Shown: positions 8,532 through 18,936, numbered from the stretch's first letter. The stretch is 64,000 nt of DNA from Clostridium simiarum (GCF_018919175.1 NZ_JAHLQL010000001.1:1302001-1366000), one strand, 5' to 3'. The notes: generated by a model from the letters alone, not told the origin. Numbers and translations are program-made.

Positions 8532-9469
8532 GAATTCACCCTTGGTACTTCAACGTTCTTAACTATATCCCAAATCATCTTTTCTTTATTATATCCATTA
8601 GCCTTTGCAACAGATGATAATATAACTCTATGTGATAAAACCAATACCACATTTTCTCTTATATCCTCTGGTATTACATAATCTCTTCCTTTTATTAATG
8701 CAGTGGCCTGAGCTATTCTTTGAAGAGCTAACATTGCTCTTGTACTAACTCCAAGGTTTAAATAATTGGAGTTTCTTGTAGCTTCTGAAATGTCAGCCAT
8801 ATAATCAATAAGCGCTTCATTAACCTTAACTTCTCTAACTCGTTTTTGAAGATATAATAATTCCTCCTTGCTTACAGCACACCCTATATCTTCAAGAGGA
8901 TCCTTTTCCCTATAGAGTCTTAAAATATCTTTTTCACTTTTTTTAGAAGGATATCCTAATCTTACCATCATCATAAACCTATCTAATTGCGCCTCTGGCA
9001 AAGAAAATGTCCCCTCATGTTCTATTGGATTTTCAGTTGCCAAAACAAAAAAAGGTTCCTCTAATTTATAAGTATTATTTCCTTCTGATACTTGATGCTC
9101 TTCCATAACTTCTAAAAGAGCTGATTGAGTTTTAGGAGAAGTTCTATTTATCTCATCAGCTAAAACTATATTTGAGAATATAGGTCCTTTCTTAAATTCA
9201 AAGTTCATATCCTTTTGATTGTAAATAGAAATCCCTATTATATCTGAAGGTAAAAGGTCTGGTGTAAATTGAATACGACTATAGGTTAAATTTAATGAGT
9301 TAGCTAAAGCTTTTACTAAAGTAGTCTTACCTACACCAGGTACATCTTCTATAAGTACATGCCCATTAGCTATAACAGCCTTTAAAATATTTATTATCTC
9401 TTCTCTTTTACCTAATATGACCTTTTCTATGTTATCTGCAATCTTAGTTATAATTTCTACTTCTCTCAT
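8528..9469 (-). CDS. MoxR family AAA+ ATPase
   Basis: A 313-residue AAA+ ATPase. Walker A is GVGKTT at 45-50, Walker B is VLADEINR near residue 107-114, and sensor 1 is ATENPIEHEG. A C-terminal lid helix bundle follows. MoxR proteins act as chaperones that activate partner proteins with VWA-like domains; the partner here is the overlapping DUF58 protein. The nearest AGGAGG lies about 20 nt upstream of the ATG, which is unusually far. No closer in-frame start exists because a TAA intervenes. Confidence 0.93.
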   Translation of the reverse strand: MREVEIITKIADNIEKVILGKREEIINILKAVIANGHVLIEDVPGVGKTTLVKALANSLNLTYSRIQFTPDLLPSDIIGISIYNQKDMNFEFKKGPIFSNIVLADEINRTSPKTQSALLEVMEEHQVSEGNNTYKLEEPFFVLATENPIEHEGTFSLPEAQLDRFMMMVRLGYPSKKSEKDILRLYREKDPLEDIGCAVSKEELLYLQKRVREVKVNEALIDYMADISEATRNSNYLNLGVSTRAMLALQRIAQATALIKGRDYVIPEDIRENVVLVLSHRVILSSVAKANGYNKEKMIWDIVKNVEVPRVNS

Positions 9470-9587
9470 ACATTAACGCAAAAACTGCTTCCTCCTTTCA
9501 CGAACAATTCTAAATTTTCTCAAATAATTATACCATAATAAAACAAATAAATAAAACCTTTGATTAAACTATCTTAAATAACCTAAT

Positions 9588-9633
9588 AAAAGGAGAGTTT
9601 GTACAAAATTCTCATTTCATAAACTCTCCTTTT
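9588..9633. terminator. Intrinsic terminator between the VanW gene and moxR
   Basis: AAAAGGAGAGTTT and AAACTCTCCTTTT form a 13-bp stem with a 19-nt loop, with A and T runs on both flanks. It ends the minus-strand VanW gene. Confidence 0.85.
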
Positions 9634-9646
9634 AAACTAGACTATA

Positions 9647-11035
9647 TCATTTTTTTGTGCCTACTCTAACTATTCCGTCTATAGCTTTATAAACATCATT
9701 AGATAAAAATTCTGTGTCTATTAGCACATTATTTTCATAAGTTTTTCTATATACCTTCACCTTAGATCCATCTACCCCATTTTTCTCTACAACAGTCTGT
9801 CCTTCAGGTAAGTTTGGATCTTGTATAGTTTTAACTGGTGCCTTTATATGCTCATAAACCTCAGTTACCATTTCATAAGTTCTTCCTGTAGATGCACTGT
9901 TACCATATATATTAAAGTATAACATCCTGTTTGGAGTAGTAATTCCCTCTATATATATAGGAAAATCAAAGGTATTTTTAAATTTATAATCTAAGGATCC
10001 ATATGCCACTGTAGCGTCAAGGCCTAATGAAAGATAACTTGTACCTAATGAATGGTTATATCTCTCTACAGACTTTAATCCTGTTCTTAAAACCGCTTGA
10101 TATAAAGTACTAGACACCTGGCAAATCCCTCCACCTAAGTCATCCTCAACCTTATTTCCTACTATTACAGGGGCATCCTTATATCCTCTTTCCCTAGTTC
10201 TTTCACCAACTATATCATTATAACTAAACACCTCTCCTGGCATAAGTACTGTTCCATTTATTGCTTTAGTTGATAGTTCTACATTAACGGCTCTTTCATT
10301 AGTAGAATTATGTGCATAATTAGTTGAAAATGTAGCTATCTTTGAATTAACCTTATTTAACTCCTCTGCAGTTACTGTAGGTTTTGTTTCATCCACCTTA
10401 GCTTCCACTACTACTTCTTCTTCAACTTTACCATTAATATTTGATATTATATCATTTTTAAGCTTCTCTTCATCCAAGGCATAACCATTTTTACCCTCTG
10501 ATACTTGAAACTTTCCACTAGACACCATGGTTAATTTTGCATTAGTAGCATTACTATTGTTTTCAGAAGCAATGTTGGCTATAAATTCATCAATATAAGC
10601 TGGATCATAAGTAAAATTTAGTGCTATTTCTTTTCCGCTTTGTTTTTTTATTAATTTATACTTAGATAACATTTGATTATCTTTTCCATAATTAAAAGCT
10701 TCTTCTACAACTTCCTCTATATTGTATTGAGAGTTAAGCTTAGAGTAATCCATGTCATATACCTTATCAAATACTTTAACGGATAACTTTTTATTTAATA
10801 TAGCTTCTCCATACTTTTCTTTAAGCATGGAAGTAGCTTCTTCTTTAGTTTTTCCAGATAAATCTAAAGATTCTACCTTTATACCTGTATAAATATAATT
10901 ATTCCAACTAGAAACATATTTATAAATATACCCCATATAAACCGAGATGCCAAATAAAACTGCCAATAATAGAGAGGATATAATTATAATAGTTTTTTTC
11001 TTTTTGTCATTCTTCTTTGCCTTAGAGTTTCGCAT
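9647..11035 (-). CDS. VanW family protein with N-terminal anchor and G5-like tail
   Basis: A 462-residue protein. A lysine-rich cytoplasmic start is followed by one membrane helix (about residues 14-36). Two peptidoglycan-binding-4 type domains lie in roughly 40-220, and the VanW domain (about 240-370) contains the conserved GGGICQVSSTLYQA. The C-terminal stretch near 385-450 resembles a G5 domain. The family is associated with the cell wall; VanW was named for vancomycin-resistance clusters, but its biochemical function is unknown and no resistance genes are nearby. It is transcribed alone. Confidence 0.9.
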   Translation of the reverse strand: MRNSKAKKNDKKKKTIIIISSLLLAVLFGISVYMGYIYKYVSSWNNYIYTGIKVESLDLSGKTKEEATSMLKEKYGEAILNKKLSVKVFDKVYDMDYSKLNSQYNIEEVVEEAFNYGKDNQMLSKYKLIKKQSGKEIALNFTYDPAYIDEFIANIASENNSNATNAKLTMVSSGKFQVSEGKNGYALDEEKLKNDIISNINGKVEEEVVVEAKVDETKPTVTAEELNKVNSKIATFSTNYAHNSTNERAVNVELSTKAINGTVLMPGEVFSYNDIVGERTRERGYKDAPVIVGNKVEDDLGGGICQVSSTLYQAVLRTGLKSVERYNHSLGTSYLSLGLDATVAYGSLDYKFKNTFDFPIYIEGITTPNRMLYFNIYGNSASTGRTYEMVTEVYEHIKAPVKTIQDPNLPEGQTVVEKNGVDGSKVKVYRKTYENNVLIDTEFLSNDVYKAIDGIVRVGTKK

Positions 11036-11268
11036 TTACTCTCTCCTTTCTATCCGCATAAATATTATACTATAAATAGTGTTAGTTTAATATAGATTTT
11101 ACAGATTAATAATATTTATTATATGATAGTTTATATCATATATAAATTCACCATTTGTAATAACCCCACATTCTATTATACGTTAATTTATATAAAATGT
11201 TTAATTTTTTATGAAATTTATGTTAAAATTTATATTGTAGATAAATTATAAATTAAAGGAGTGATATT

Positions 11269-12315
11269 ATGTCAATTTCCTATGATGAAAACAAATTAAA
11301 ATACTATCTAGAAAAGCTTTTGACAATTTCAAGCCCTACAGGATATACAAATAATATAATGAAGTATATAAAGGAAGAACTAACTAATTTAAACGCTAAA
11401 TTTACAGAGACTAACAAGGGTGCTTTAATAGTTACAATAGAAGGTGATGATAGTTCTTATCAAAGAACCTTTTCAGCCCATGTGGATACTTTAGGAGCAA
11501 TGGTTAAAGAGATAAAATCTAACGGAGCCTTATGTTTAATTCCTGTAGGTGGATACATGATGACTTCCATAGATGGAGAAAACTGTGTAGTAGAAACCTT
11601 AGAGGGAAAAAGTTATACAGGAACTGTACAAACTATAAAACCTTCCGTTCATATCAGCGGAGATGAGGCTAGAGATCTTAAAAGAATTCCTGAAAACATG
11701 GAGGTTATATTAGATGAGAGAGTAAGCTCTAAATCTGAAACAGAAGCCCTTGGAATAAACATAGGAGACTTCATATGTCTTGATACTAGAACTACCTTTA
11801 CAGAAAAAGGCTATATAAAAAGTAGATATTTAGATGATAAAGCCAGTGTAGCAGTTCTACTTCACGCAATAGAGTTAATGATTAAAAATAATATAAAACC
11901 TCTATATACTACAAACTTTTTTATAAGCACTTATGAGGAAGTTGGTCATGGGGCAAAAGCAGCTATACCGGAAAATACAAAGGAATTCATAGCTGTAGAT
12001 ATGGGAGCTCCAGGCCCTGGTCAAAATTCTTCTGAATATGCAGTATGCATATGCGCAAAAGATTCTTCTGGTCCTTATGATTATGACCTAAGAAAAACTT
12101 TAGTAAATGTATGTAAAAAAAATAATATAGAATACAAATTAGACATATATCCATTCTATGGATCTGACGCATCAGCAGCTTTAGGAGCTGGTTGGGATGT
12201 TAGAGCTGCCCTTATAGGACCTGGAGTATTTGCCTCCCATGCCTATGAAAGAACTCATTTTGATGCTCTAATGGCCACTTTAGACTTAATTATTAAATAT
12301 AGTATGTTTAAATAA
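11269..12315 (+). CDS. M42 family metallo-aminopeptidase
   Basis: A 348-residue peptidase of the M42 (TET/FrvX) family. Metal and catalytic residues are seen in FSAHVDTLGA, LDDKASVAVL, STYEEVGHGA (the catalytic and metal-binding glutamates), AVDMGAPG and the final ASHAYERTH. These enzymes form large self-compartmentalised oligomers that trim peptides in the cytoplasm, fitting an organism that ferments amino acids. AAGGAG lies 6-7 nt before the ATG. It is monocistronic, with a strong terminator just after the stop. Confidence 0.93.
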   Translation: MSISYDENKLKYYLEKLLTISSPTGYTNNIMKYIKEELTNLNAKFTETNKGALIVTIEGDDSSYQRTFSAHVDTLGAMVKEIKSNGALCLIPVGGYMMTSIDGENCVVETLEGKSYTGTVQTIKPSVHISGDEARDLKRIPENMEVILDERVSSKSETEALGINIGDFICLDTRTTFTEKGYIKSRYLDDKASVAVLLHAIELMIKNNIKPLYTTNFFISTYEEVGHGAKAAIPENTKEFIAVDMGAPGPGQNSSEYAVCICAKDSSGPYDYDLRKTLVNVCKKNNIEYKLDIYPFYGSDASAALGAGWDVRAALIGPGVFASHAYERTHFDALMATLDLIIKYSMFK

Positions 12316-12320
12316 AAAAA

Positions 12321-12355
12321 TACAAAAAAAGAGGATAACTCCTCTTTTTTTGTAT
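12321..12355. terminator. Bidirectional intrinsic terminator
   Basis: TACAAAAAAAGAGG and CCTCTTTTTTTGTA flank a short ATAACT-containing loop. The poly-A and poly-T arms can end the M42 gene from the left and ddl from the right. Confidence 0.9.
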
Positions 12356-12423
12356 GTAAATTCTAAAATATAAATGCAAAAACTCTATTTGTGCCATGAG
12401 TACAATTATAACACTACTTGATA

Positions 12424-13326
12424 TTAAGCTCTTTCTTTTAGGGAATATTGTATTATATTTTCTAAAAGCTCAGGAAATTTCATATTAACTCCTGCTGCAC
12501 TTTTAGGAAACAGACTATTTTTAGTCATTCCAGGTAATGTATTAATCTCTAACACATAAGGCACCCCTTCTTTCACTATCATATCTACCCTAGAGTAAAC
12601 ACTACACTTTAACTCCCTCCAGCATCTAACAGCCATATCCTCTACTTCTTTGTGAAGATCTTCATTTAATTGAACTATAAATTCATCTGCGCCACCATCT
12701 TGATATTTTGAAGTAAAATCAAAAAAGTGAGACTTTGGTTTTATAGCTAATACAGGTAACATTTTTCCGTTTAGCATACAGCAGGTAATCTCATCTCCTT
12801 TTATGTACTCTTCTATCATTACTTCTTTATCATATTTCAAAGCCTGTTCTACAGCCACTTTTAAATCTTCTTTACGCTCCACTAGATTTGTAGCAACACT
12901 AGAACCACCATTGTTAGGTTTTACTACTAAAGGATATCCTAGCTTTTCTACTTCTTCATAATCAATTTCTTCTAAAGATTTTACATTAATCCACTCTGCT
13001 ATTCTTATATCAGCGTAACGTAATATCTTTTTAGTCATATCCTTGTCCATACATATTGCGCTACTTAAGGCATCGCATCCAGAATAAGGTATATTTAAAG
13101 TTGTAAGTACAGATTGAACTGTTCCGTCTTCTCCAAACTTTCCATGAAGAGCTATTAAAGCAAAATCTATATCCCTTACCTTATCTATAAGTTCCTCTTT
13201 AGTATTTATTATAATCTCTTTAACTTCATATTTTTGTGAATCCAAATTATCAGCTATTTCTTTTCCTGTTCTAAGGGATATTTCTCTTTCTGAAGAAATA
13301 CCTCCCATTATAACACCAATCTTCAT
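12424..13326 (-). CDS. ddl: D-alanine--D-alanine ligase
   Basis: A 300-residue ATP-grasp enzyme that makes D-Ala-D-Ala for peptidoglycan. Conserved blocks include [11 protein letters not shown] at the N-terminus, [19 protein letters not shown] (ATP-binding), [10 protein letters not shown], and EINTLPGMT at the C-terminus with the Mg-binding E and N. Length is normal. AGGAGG-like GGAGGG precedes the ATG. It stands alone rather than with murF, so it may be one of two ligases in the genome. Confidence 0.95.
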   Translation of the reverse strand: MKIGVIMGGISSEREISLRTGKEIADNLDSQKYEVKEIIINTKEELIDKVRDIDFALIALHGKFGEDGTVQSVLTTLNIPYSGCDALSSAICMDKDMTKKILRYADIRIAEWINVKSLEEIDYEEVEKLGYPLVVKPNNGGSSVATNLVERKEDLKVAVEQALKYDKEVMIEEYIKGDEITCCMLNGKMLPVLAIKPKSHFFDFTSKYQDGGADEFIVQLNEDLHKEVEDMAVRCWRELKCSVYSRVDMIVKEGVPYVLEINTLPGMTKNSLFPKSAAGVNMKFPELLENIIQYSLKERA

Positions 13327-13751
13327 TGTAACCCTCCATAAGCTCAGTATAATTCTATTTATAATATTTTAACTTCAGTTTATTATAAGCCATTTAACTT
13401 ATAATATTTAATGTCCAGATATAATTATATATAAAAACAAATTTTAATGAAAGAACTTAAAAATAAATTCTATGTAAACAAAATAATTTGGACTGTAATT
13501 ATGAGATTTTTTATAATCAAAGAAAGACTTGTAAAAATACAAGTCTTTAAAGAGGCTTAGATCAGATTAATACAGTTGACTAAAGTATAAATCCTTTATT
13601 ATTATATCACTTAACTATAATAATTAACAATACAATTTTAAAAATTTATTCATTATTTACAATTAGCTTAAAGAATACATGTTTTTTTTATATCTAACTG
13701 TTACATTTTATGGTGTAAACATTAAATATATCTCCTATGGTATAAAGCATT
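13327..13751. other. 425-nt intergenic region upstream of ddl
   Basis: No gene is supported here. The one structured element is a 10-bp hairpin at 13523-13548 (AAAGACTTGT / ACAAGTCTTT, 6-nt loop), which lacks a U-tract on either side. It may end the pyrC transcript weakly or belong to the ddl leader. The remainder is AT-rich with no recognisable riboswitch. Confidence 0.5.
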
Positions 13752-15026
13752 TTACTGCTTGTTACTTGAATAAACCACCTGTCCTTTGTAAATAGTATTC
13801 TTAATTTTTCCATAAAACTCTTTTCCTAAAAATGGTGAGTTAGATGATTTAGATAAGAACTCCTCAACTTTCCATTTTTCCTCTGGATTAAATATTACTA
13901 TATCAGCTCTATGACCTTCCTTTATGTATCCTCTGTCTAATCCATAAAACTTAGCTGGATTTATAGTCATTTTTTCAAGTAATTTTATATAACTCAAGTG
14001 TCCAGTTCTTACTAAATTAGTAATTCCTAATGCCAAAGCTGTTTCTAGTCCTACAATTCCACTAGGTACACTATTTAACTCCTTACTCTTCTCTTCATTA
14101 GAATGAGGAGCGTGATCTGTAGCTATTATCTCTAAAACCCCGTCCTTTAACCCTTGGATTAAAGCTATTCTATCCTCTTCTTCTCTTAAAGGTGGATTCA
14201 TTTTAGCATTTCCTTTGTGCTCTAATAAGCTTTTTTCTGTTAAACTGAAATGATGAGGTGTAACCTCACCTACAATATTAGCTCCCATATTTTTAGCCCA
14301 TTTTATTATTTCCACGGAAAGTTTTGAGCTTATATGCTGTATGTTTGTTTTTGCTCCTGTAGAAATAGCAAGTACTGCATCTCTTGCCACTAAAACTTCT
14401 TCTGCCTCCCTTGGTGAGCCTGATAAATTAAAATGTTTTGCTACCTCACCCATGTTTACTCCATTTTCCTTAATCAAGCTACTATCTTCTTCATGAAAAC
14501 TTAAAGGCATATTAAGTGCCTTAGCCTTAGTCATAGCTTCCATTACAACCTTCGCATTCATAATAGGTTTTCCATCATCAGAAAATCCTACAGCTCCAGC
14601 TTTTTTTAACTCTTCCATTGGAGTAAGTTTTTCTCCTTTTAAACCTTCCGTTATAGTTGCTACTTGTAAAACCTCAATTTTTGCCTTTTTTCCCTTGTTT
14701 AATATATATTCTAAAGTTTCAATGTTATCTACTATAGGATCTGTATTAGCCATACATATTACCGTAGTATAACCACCTTTAGCTGCTGATTCTGCTCCTG
14801 AATATATATCTTCTTTGTAAGTAAATCCTGGATCTCTAAAATGGACGTGTATATCAATTAATCCTGGGGCTACTATGCAATCTTCTGCATTAATCACAGT
14901 AAACTCATCTTTTTCCTCTATGTGTTCTTCTATTTTTACTATTTTTTCTCCCTGAATTAAAATATCCATATAATTCTGGAGTTTTGATAAAGGATCAATT
15001 ATCTTTCCATTCTTAATAAGAATCAT
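13752..15026 (-). CDS. pyrC: Dihydroorotase
   Basis: A 424-residue amidohydrolase of the class I dihydroorotase type. It cyclises carbamoyl aspartate to dihydroorotate in pyrimidine synthesis. Metal ligands are visible in DIHVHFRDPG (H60, H62), QHISS, TPHHF and ATDHAPHS. The length matches type I enzymes. Other pyr genes are not adjacent, so this copy is separate from any pyrimidine operon. No PyrR-type attenuator was recognised upstream. Confidence 0.95.
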   Translation of the reverse strand: MILIKNGKIIDPLSKLQNYMDILIQGEKIVKIEEHIEEKDEFTVINAEDCIVAPGLIDIHVHFRDPGFTYKEDIYSGAESAAKGGYTTVICMANTDPIVDNIETLEYILNKGKKAKIEVLQVATITEGLKGEKLTPMEELKKAGAVGFSDDGKPIMNAKVVMEAMTKAKALNMPLSFHEEDSSLIKENGVNMGEVAKHFNLSGSPREAEEVLVARDAVLAISTGAKTNIQHISSKLSVEIIKWAKNMGANIVGEVTPHHFSLTEKSLLEHKGNAKMNPPLREEEDRIALIQGLKDGVLEIIATDHAPHSNEEKSKELNSVPSGIVGLETALALGITNLVRTGHLSYIKLLEKMTINPAKFYGLDRGYIKEGHRADIVIFNPEEKWKVEEFLSKSSNSPFLGKEFYGKIKNTIYKGQVVYSSNKQ

Positions 15027-15145
15027 ACTACTCCCTCCTTTAAAAACTAAAAATCAAATTTAGCTTCATCTAATAAATTTTTTAAATATATTTTATCATA
15101 ATAAATTTTTAAAACCTATTTATTTTTTTAAATCTTAGTGATATG

Positions 15146-15165
15146 ATATGACTATAAAGTCATAT
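15146..15165. promoter_or_regulatory. Predicted TetR operator
   Basis: A perfect 8-bp inverted repeat, ATATGACT-ATAA-AGTCATAT, lies 30 nt before the TetR-family start. A further half-site-like AAGTCAC follows at 15173-15179. Position and symmetry fit autorepression of the regulator-exporter operon. Confidence 0.7.
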
Positions 15166-15194
15166 GACCAACAAGTCACAAAGGAGTTAACAAA

Positions 15195-15833
15195 ATGGCA
15201 AAAGAAACATTTTTAAATTTACCATTAGAAAAACAAGATCATATTTTAAGAGAGTCTATAAAAGAATTTGCAAAAAAAGGCTATCACAATGGCAACATAG
15301 GCATAATAGCAAAAAACGCCGGTGTATCTAAAGGTAGTATGTATCAATACTTTGAAAATAAAGAGGAGCTTTACATGGACTCTATAAAAAAATCCATAGA
15401 AATTTCTATGGAGTACACAAAAGCCCCTTTGGTTAAAGATAAAAGCATAAATATATTTGAATATATCTATGCTGCCTTTGAAAGTTCATGGCCTATTTTA
15501 AAAAAGGAACCTTATATAATAGAATTTTTACAAAACATTTACTATGCAAATTTAGCACCTAAAAATCTTCCCGCTCTAGATTATATACTAAAATCCTCTA
15601 GAGATTTTTTATTAGAACTTATAAAAGCTAATAAGGATATGGGCGTACTTAGACAAGATATAAGTGATGAATCTATGTTACTATTTTTTGAAGGGGTAAC
15701 AGTAAAGTTTAAAGAGGAAATGCTCCTCATGGCAAAGTCTCAAAAAAAACTTATATATGATACTACCTTTAAGGACTATGAATCTTTAATAAAGGATATG
15801 ATTGAACTTTTAAAATCAGGTATAAAAAAATAG
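15195..15833 (+). CDS. TetR/AcrR family transcriptional regulator
   Basis: A 212-residue regulator with an N-terminal helix-turn-helix (about residues 25-50, AKNAGVSKGSMYQYFENKE) and an all-helical ligand domain. It is the first gene of a three-gene operon with an ABC ATPase (10-nt gap) and an FtsX-type permease, which it probably represses until an exported compound binds. A palindrome 30 nt upstream is the likely operator. The ligand cannot be predicted. Confidence 0.92.
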   Translation: MAKETFLNLPLEKQDHILRESIKEFAKKGYHNGNIGIIAKNAGVSKGSMYQYFENKEELYMDSIKKSIEISMEYTKAPLVKDKSINIFEYIYAAFESSWPILKKEPYIIEFLQNIYYANLAPKNLPALDYILKSSRDFLLELIKANKDMGVLRQDISDESMLLFFEGVTVKFKEEMLLMAKSQKKLIYDTTFKDYESLIKDMIELLKSGIKK

Positions 15834-15843
15834 GAGGGATAAC

Positions 15844-16542
15844 ATGTTTTTAACCGTTAAAGATCTTAAGAAATCTTATAAAACTGGCCAAAGTGAAACT
15901 TATGTACTAAAAGGAATAAATCTAGAAATAGAAAAAGGTGACATAGCTGTTATCTTAGGTCCTTCTGGTTCTGGAAAATCTACTCTTCTTAATATTATAG
16001 GGGGAATAGATAAAGCTGATTCAGGCTATGTAAATCTTGAGGATAAAGAAATAACTTCTCTAAGTAAAAAAGAACTAACAGATTATAGACGAAAAAATGT
16101 AGGCTTTATTTTTCAATTTTATAATCTTATATCTAATCTAAATGTAGAAGAAAACATAGAGGTATGTTCTAACATAAGCAAAAATCCTTTAGACTTAGAT
16201 GAAATGTTAAAAGCAATATCTATGAAAGATAAGAGGAACCGATTTCCAAGAGAATTAAGTGGCGGAGAACAGCAAAGAGTATCCATTGCCAGGGCAATAA
16301 TTAAAAATCCCTCTCTTCTTTTATGTGACGAATTAACAGGAGCTTTAGATTATAATACCTCAAAAGAAATATTAAACTTAATAAAATTCATAAACACAAA
16401 ATATAACACAACTATAATTATAATTACTCATAATAACGCTATAGCTAACATGGCTAATAGAGTATTTAAATTAAGAGACGGAGAAATATATGAAAGCATC
16501 ATAAATGCTACTCCTTTAGATCCAAGAGAAATTCAATGGTAA
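15844..16542 (+). CDS. ABC transporter ATPase, MacB/LolD-like
   Basis: A 232-residue ATP-binding subunit. Walker A is GPSGSGKST (about 39-47), the Q-loop is FIFQFYN, the signature is LSGGEQQR, Walker B is LLLCDELTG, and the H-loop is IITHN. The Walker B aspartate is followed by E as expected. The subfamily works with FtsX-type permeases that move substrates from the outer leaflet by mechanotransmission. The permease gene follows after 21 nt. Confidence 0.95.
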   Translation: MFLTVKDLKKSYKTGQSETYVLKGINLEIEKGDIAVILGPSGSGKSTLLNIIGGIDKADSGYVNLEDKEITSLSKKELTDYRRKNVGFIFQFYNLISNLNVEENIEVCSNISKNPLDLDEMLKAISMKDKRNRFPRELSGGEQQRVSIARAIIKNPSLLLCDELTGALDYNTSKEILNLIKFINTKYNTTIIIITHNNAIANMANRVFKLRDGEIYESIINATPLDPREIQW

Positions 16543-16563
16543 TATCACTATGGAGGTTTTATT

Positions 16564-18810
16564 ATGATAATAAATAAAAAAATTAGAAGAACCCTTATGG
16601 AAAACAAATCACAGTATATGGGTTCTATAATATTGATTTCCCTATGTTCTATGATGTTTTTTCTCTTCAATCTTTTATTCTTTAACATGGACTATACTAA
16701 CAATAAATTTAAAGAATCCTATGTTCAAGAAGATGCTAATTTTATTGTAGAAAAACCCCTAGAAAATCTAGAAGATATAGAGAGAAACTTTGATTTGATT
16801 ATAGAAGAGAGATTTTATTCAGATTATATCAATAACGAAGGCATTACCTTAAGAATTTTCCCATTATCCTCTAAAATAAATAAACCCGCTGTTATAGAGG
16901 GAGATAAACTTTCCACCATGGGGGAAATAAACTTAGACCCATATTATGCTAAAGCACATAATTTATCATTAGACAATAAATTACTTATAAACAACATGGA
17001 TTTTAAAATAAAAGGTTTTATATCTCTTCCTGATTACGTTTATCCTATTAAAAATGAAACAGATCTTATGTCTGATGCTAAAAATTTTGGTATAGCTATA
17101 ATATCTAGGGAAGATTTTAATAGCTTAGATAATAAACAAATGTTTTATAGCCTTAAACTTAATAGCAACAATGAAGAGTCTTTTAAGGAATATCTAAACT
17201 CAAATAATAAAATATTAAATTGGATAAGTTCTCGGGATAATGGAAGAATAACCTTTGTTGACGCTAAGATTAAAAGTATAAAAGATATCAGCTTCACCCT
17301 TCCTTTATCAATATTATTGCTTACTATTTTTTTAGTAGACATGATACTGTGGAGAATGATAAAAAAAGAATATGGAAGTATGGGAACCCTAATGGCCTTA
17401 GGTTATAGAAAAAATGAAATAATTAAACACTATTTAAACTTCTCAATAATAATAGGTGTCTTAGGCAGCATTTTAGGCCTATTACTAGGTATTCTTTTAC
17501 TAAACCCAATGATAAAGTTTTTTATATCCTACTTTAACATTCCCTTTGATCATATAATTTTTGACTTAAAATATGTATTTATTAGTTTTGCTTTTCCTCT
17601 GGTTATGCTTATGTCAACCACCCTATTAGTTTTAAATCTAGCTTTAAAACATACTCCTCTTGATCTTATAAAAGGCAATATTTCTAAAGATAAGATATCT
17701 TTTTTAGATAGGAAGCTAAAGCTTAATAAACTTAGGTTTAACAATAAATTTCGAATAAGAGAAACTATGAATGGTTTTTCAAGAAACCTGTTACTCATTT
17801 TTGGCATAGCTGTAGCTTCCATGTTATTATTACTAGGATTTTCTTCGAAAAACTCCATAGATTATTTCCTACAAGATAACTACGAAAATGTATATAGCTT
17901 TAAATACGATTATTTATTTTCTAGTATACAAAATAAAGATTCCTTCAACCTCATAAATTCTAAAGATAAGTATTCTCTAGCTCCATTTTCCTATGGTGAG
18001 GAAGGGAAAAATTCCTTAACCTTATTGGGCATAGACCCCTCATCTGATTATATTAATCTTAGAGACTTAAATGGATCAAAGCTCCCTATTAAAGGAACTA
18101 CCATTACAAAATCTCTAGCAGATAAATTAAAAATCTCCAAAGGTGATTCTATAAATATTAAAAACAAATTAGATTCAAAATACTATGAATTTAAAGTAGA
18201 TAATATTTCACCGATTTATATCGGAGACTTTATAATAGTACCTTTAGATGAGTTTAACGCCTTACTCAATTACGAGAAAGGAAGTTTTATGGGAATAAGA
18301 GCTTTAGAACCTATAAATAAAGGTGATCTGAAAGGACAATATAATATATTTAAAATTACTAATATAGAAGAAATAAAGTCTTCCTTTAATTTAGCCCTTG
18401 AACCTTTAAAATATTCCATCGGTGCTATGTCTTTTATATCCTTTATTATAGCTTTAATCATAGTATATATAATTTCCTCTTTAACCATAGAAGAAAACAA
18501 ATTAAATATATCTCTAATGGAAATATTAGGATATCATAAAAATGAACTGGCTTCATTAATTTTAAACTCTAATATTTTACTTGTTATAATGGGATATATT
18601 ATTTCTATACCTTTAATTATAACCTCATTGGAAAAGATAATGTCCTCTGCCACTAAAGATATAAATATAAGTTTCCCTATAGTGCTGGAGACAAAATACA
18701 CTTTTATAGGATTCTTTCTCATCATAACAGTATATAAATTAGCATCCTCTATATCAAAGAAAAAACTATTTAAAGTAGATATGTCAGAAATACTTAAAAA
18801 CAGAGAGTAA
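16564..18810 (+). CDS. FtsX-type ABC transporter permease
   Basis: A 748-residue permease with two FtsX domains. There is one helix near residues 18-42, an extracytoplasmic domain, a first block of three helices (about 245-365), a helix near 410-430 after a cytoplasmic linker, a second external domain, and a second helix block (about 620-735). This is the layout of clostridial antimicrobial-peptide or multidrug exporters. It is last in the TetR-ABC-FtsX operon and is followed by a strong terminator. The substrate is unknown. Confidence 0.92.
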   Translation: MIINKKIRRTLMENKSQYMGSIILISLCSMMFFLFNLLFFNMDYTNNKFKESYVQEDANFIVEKPLENLEDIERNFDLIIEERFYSDYINNEGITLRIFPLSSKINKPAVIEGDKLSTMGEINLDPYYAKAHNLSLDNKLLINNMDFKIKGFISLPDYVYPIKNETDLMSDAKNFGIAIISREDFNSLDNKQMFYSLKLNSNNEESFKEYLNSNNKILNWISSRDNGRITFVDAKIKSIKDISFTLPLSILLLTIFLVDMILWRMIKKEYGSMGTLMALGYRKNEIIKHYLNFSIIIGVLGSILGLLLGILLLNPMIKFFISYFNIPFDHIIFDLKYVFISFAFPLVMLMSTTLLVLNLALKHTPLDLIKGNISKDKISFLDRKLKLNKLRFNNKFRIRETMNGFSRNLLLIFGIAVASMLLLLGFSSKNSIDYFLQDNYENVYSFKYDYLFSSIQNKDSFNLINSKDKYSLAPFSYGEEGKNSLTLLGIDPSSDYINLRDLNGSKLPIKGTTITKSLADKLKISKGDSINIKNKLDSKYYEFKVDNISPIYIGDFIIVPLDEFNALLNYEKGSFMGIRALEPINKGDLKGQYNIFKITNIEEIKSSFNLALEPLKYSIGAMSFISFIIALIIVYIISSLTIEENKLNISLMEILGYHKNELASLILNSNILLVIMGYIISIPLIITSLEKIMSSATKDINISFPIVLETKYTFIGFFLIITVYKLASSISKKKLFKVDMSEILKNRE

Positions 18811-18815
18811 CTATA

Positions 18816-18857
18816 AAAAGAGCTTAGAATAAATTAATATAAATTCTAAGCTCTTTT
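18816..18857. terminator. Terminator of the ABC exporter operon
   Basis: AAAAGAGCTTAGAAT pairs with ATTCTAAGCTCTTTT across an AT-rich loop. The symmetric A/T flanks could serve both directions. Confidence 0.9.
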
Positions 18858-18936
18858 CACTTTATTATTAATAATTTTTGAAGAAAATCTGATTTAGTTA
18901 AAACACTATATTAAGTTATTTTACCTAATTAAAGTT

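Noticed and set aside
13523..13548. Hairpin in the pyrC-ddl gap as a terminator
   Set aside because: Stem is good but neither side has a T-tract, so it was listed only as part of the intergenic region.
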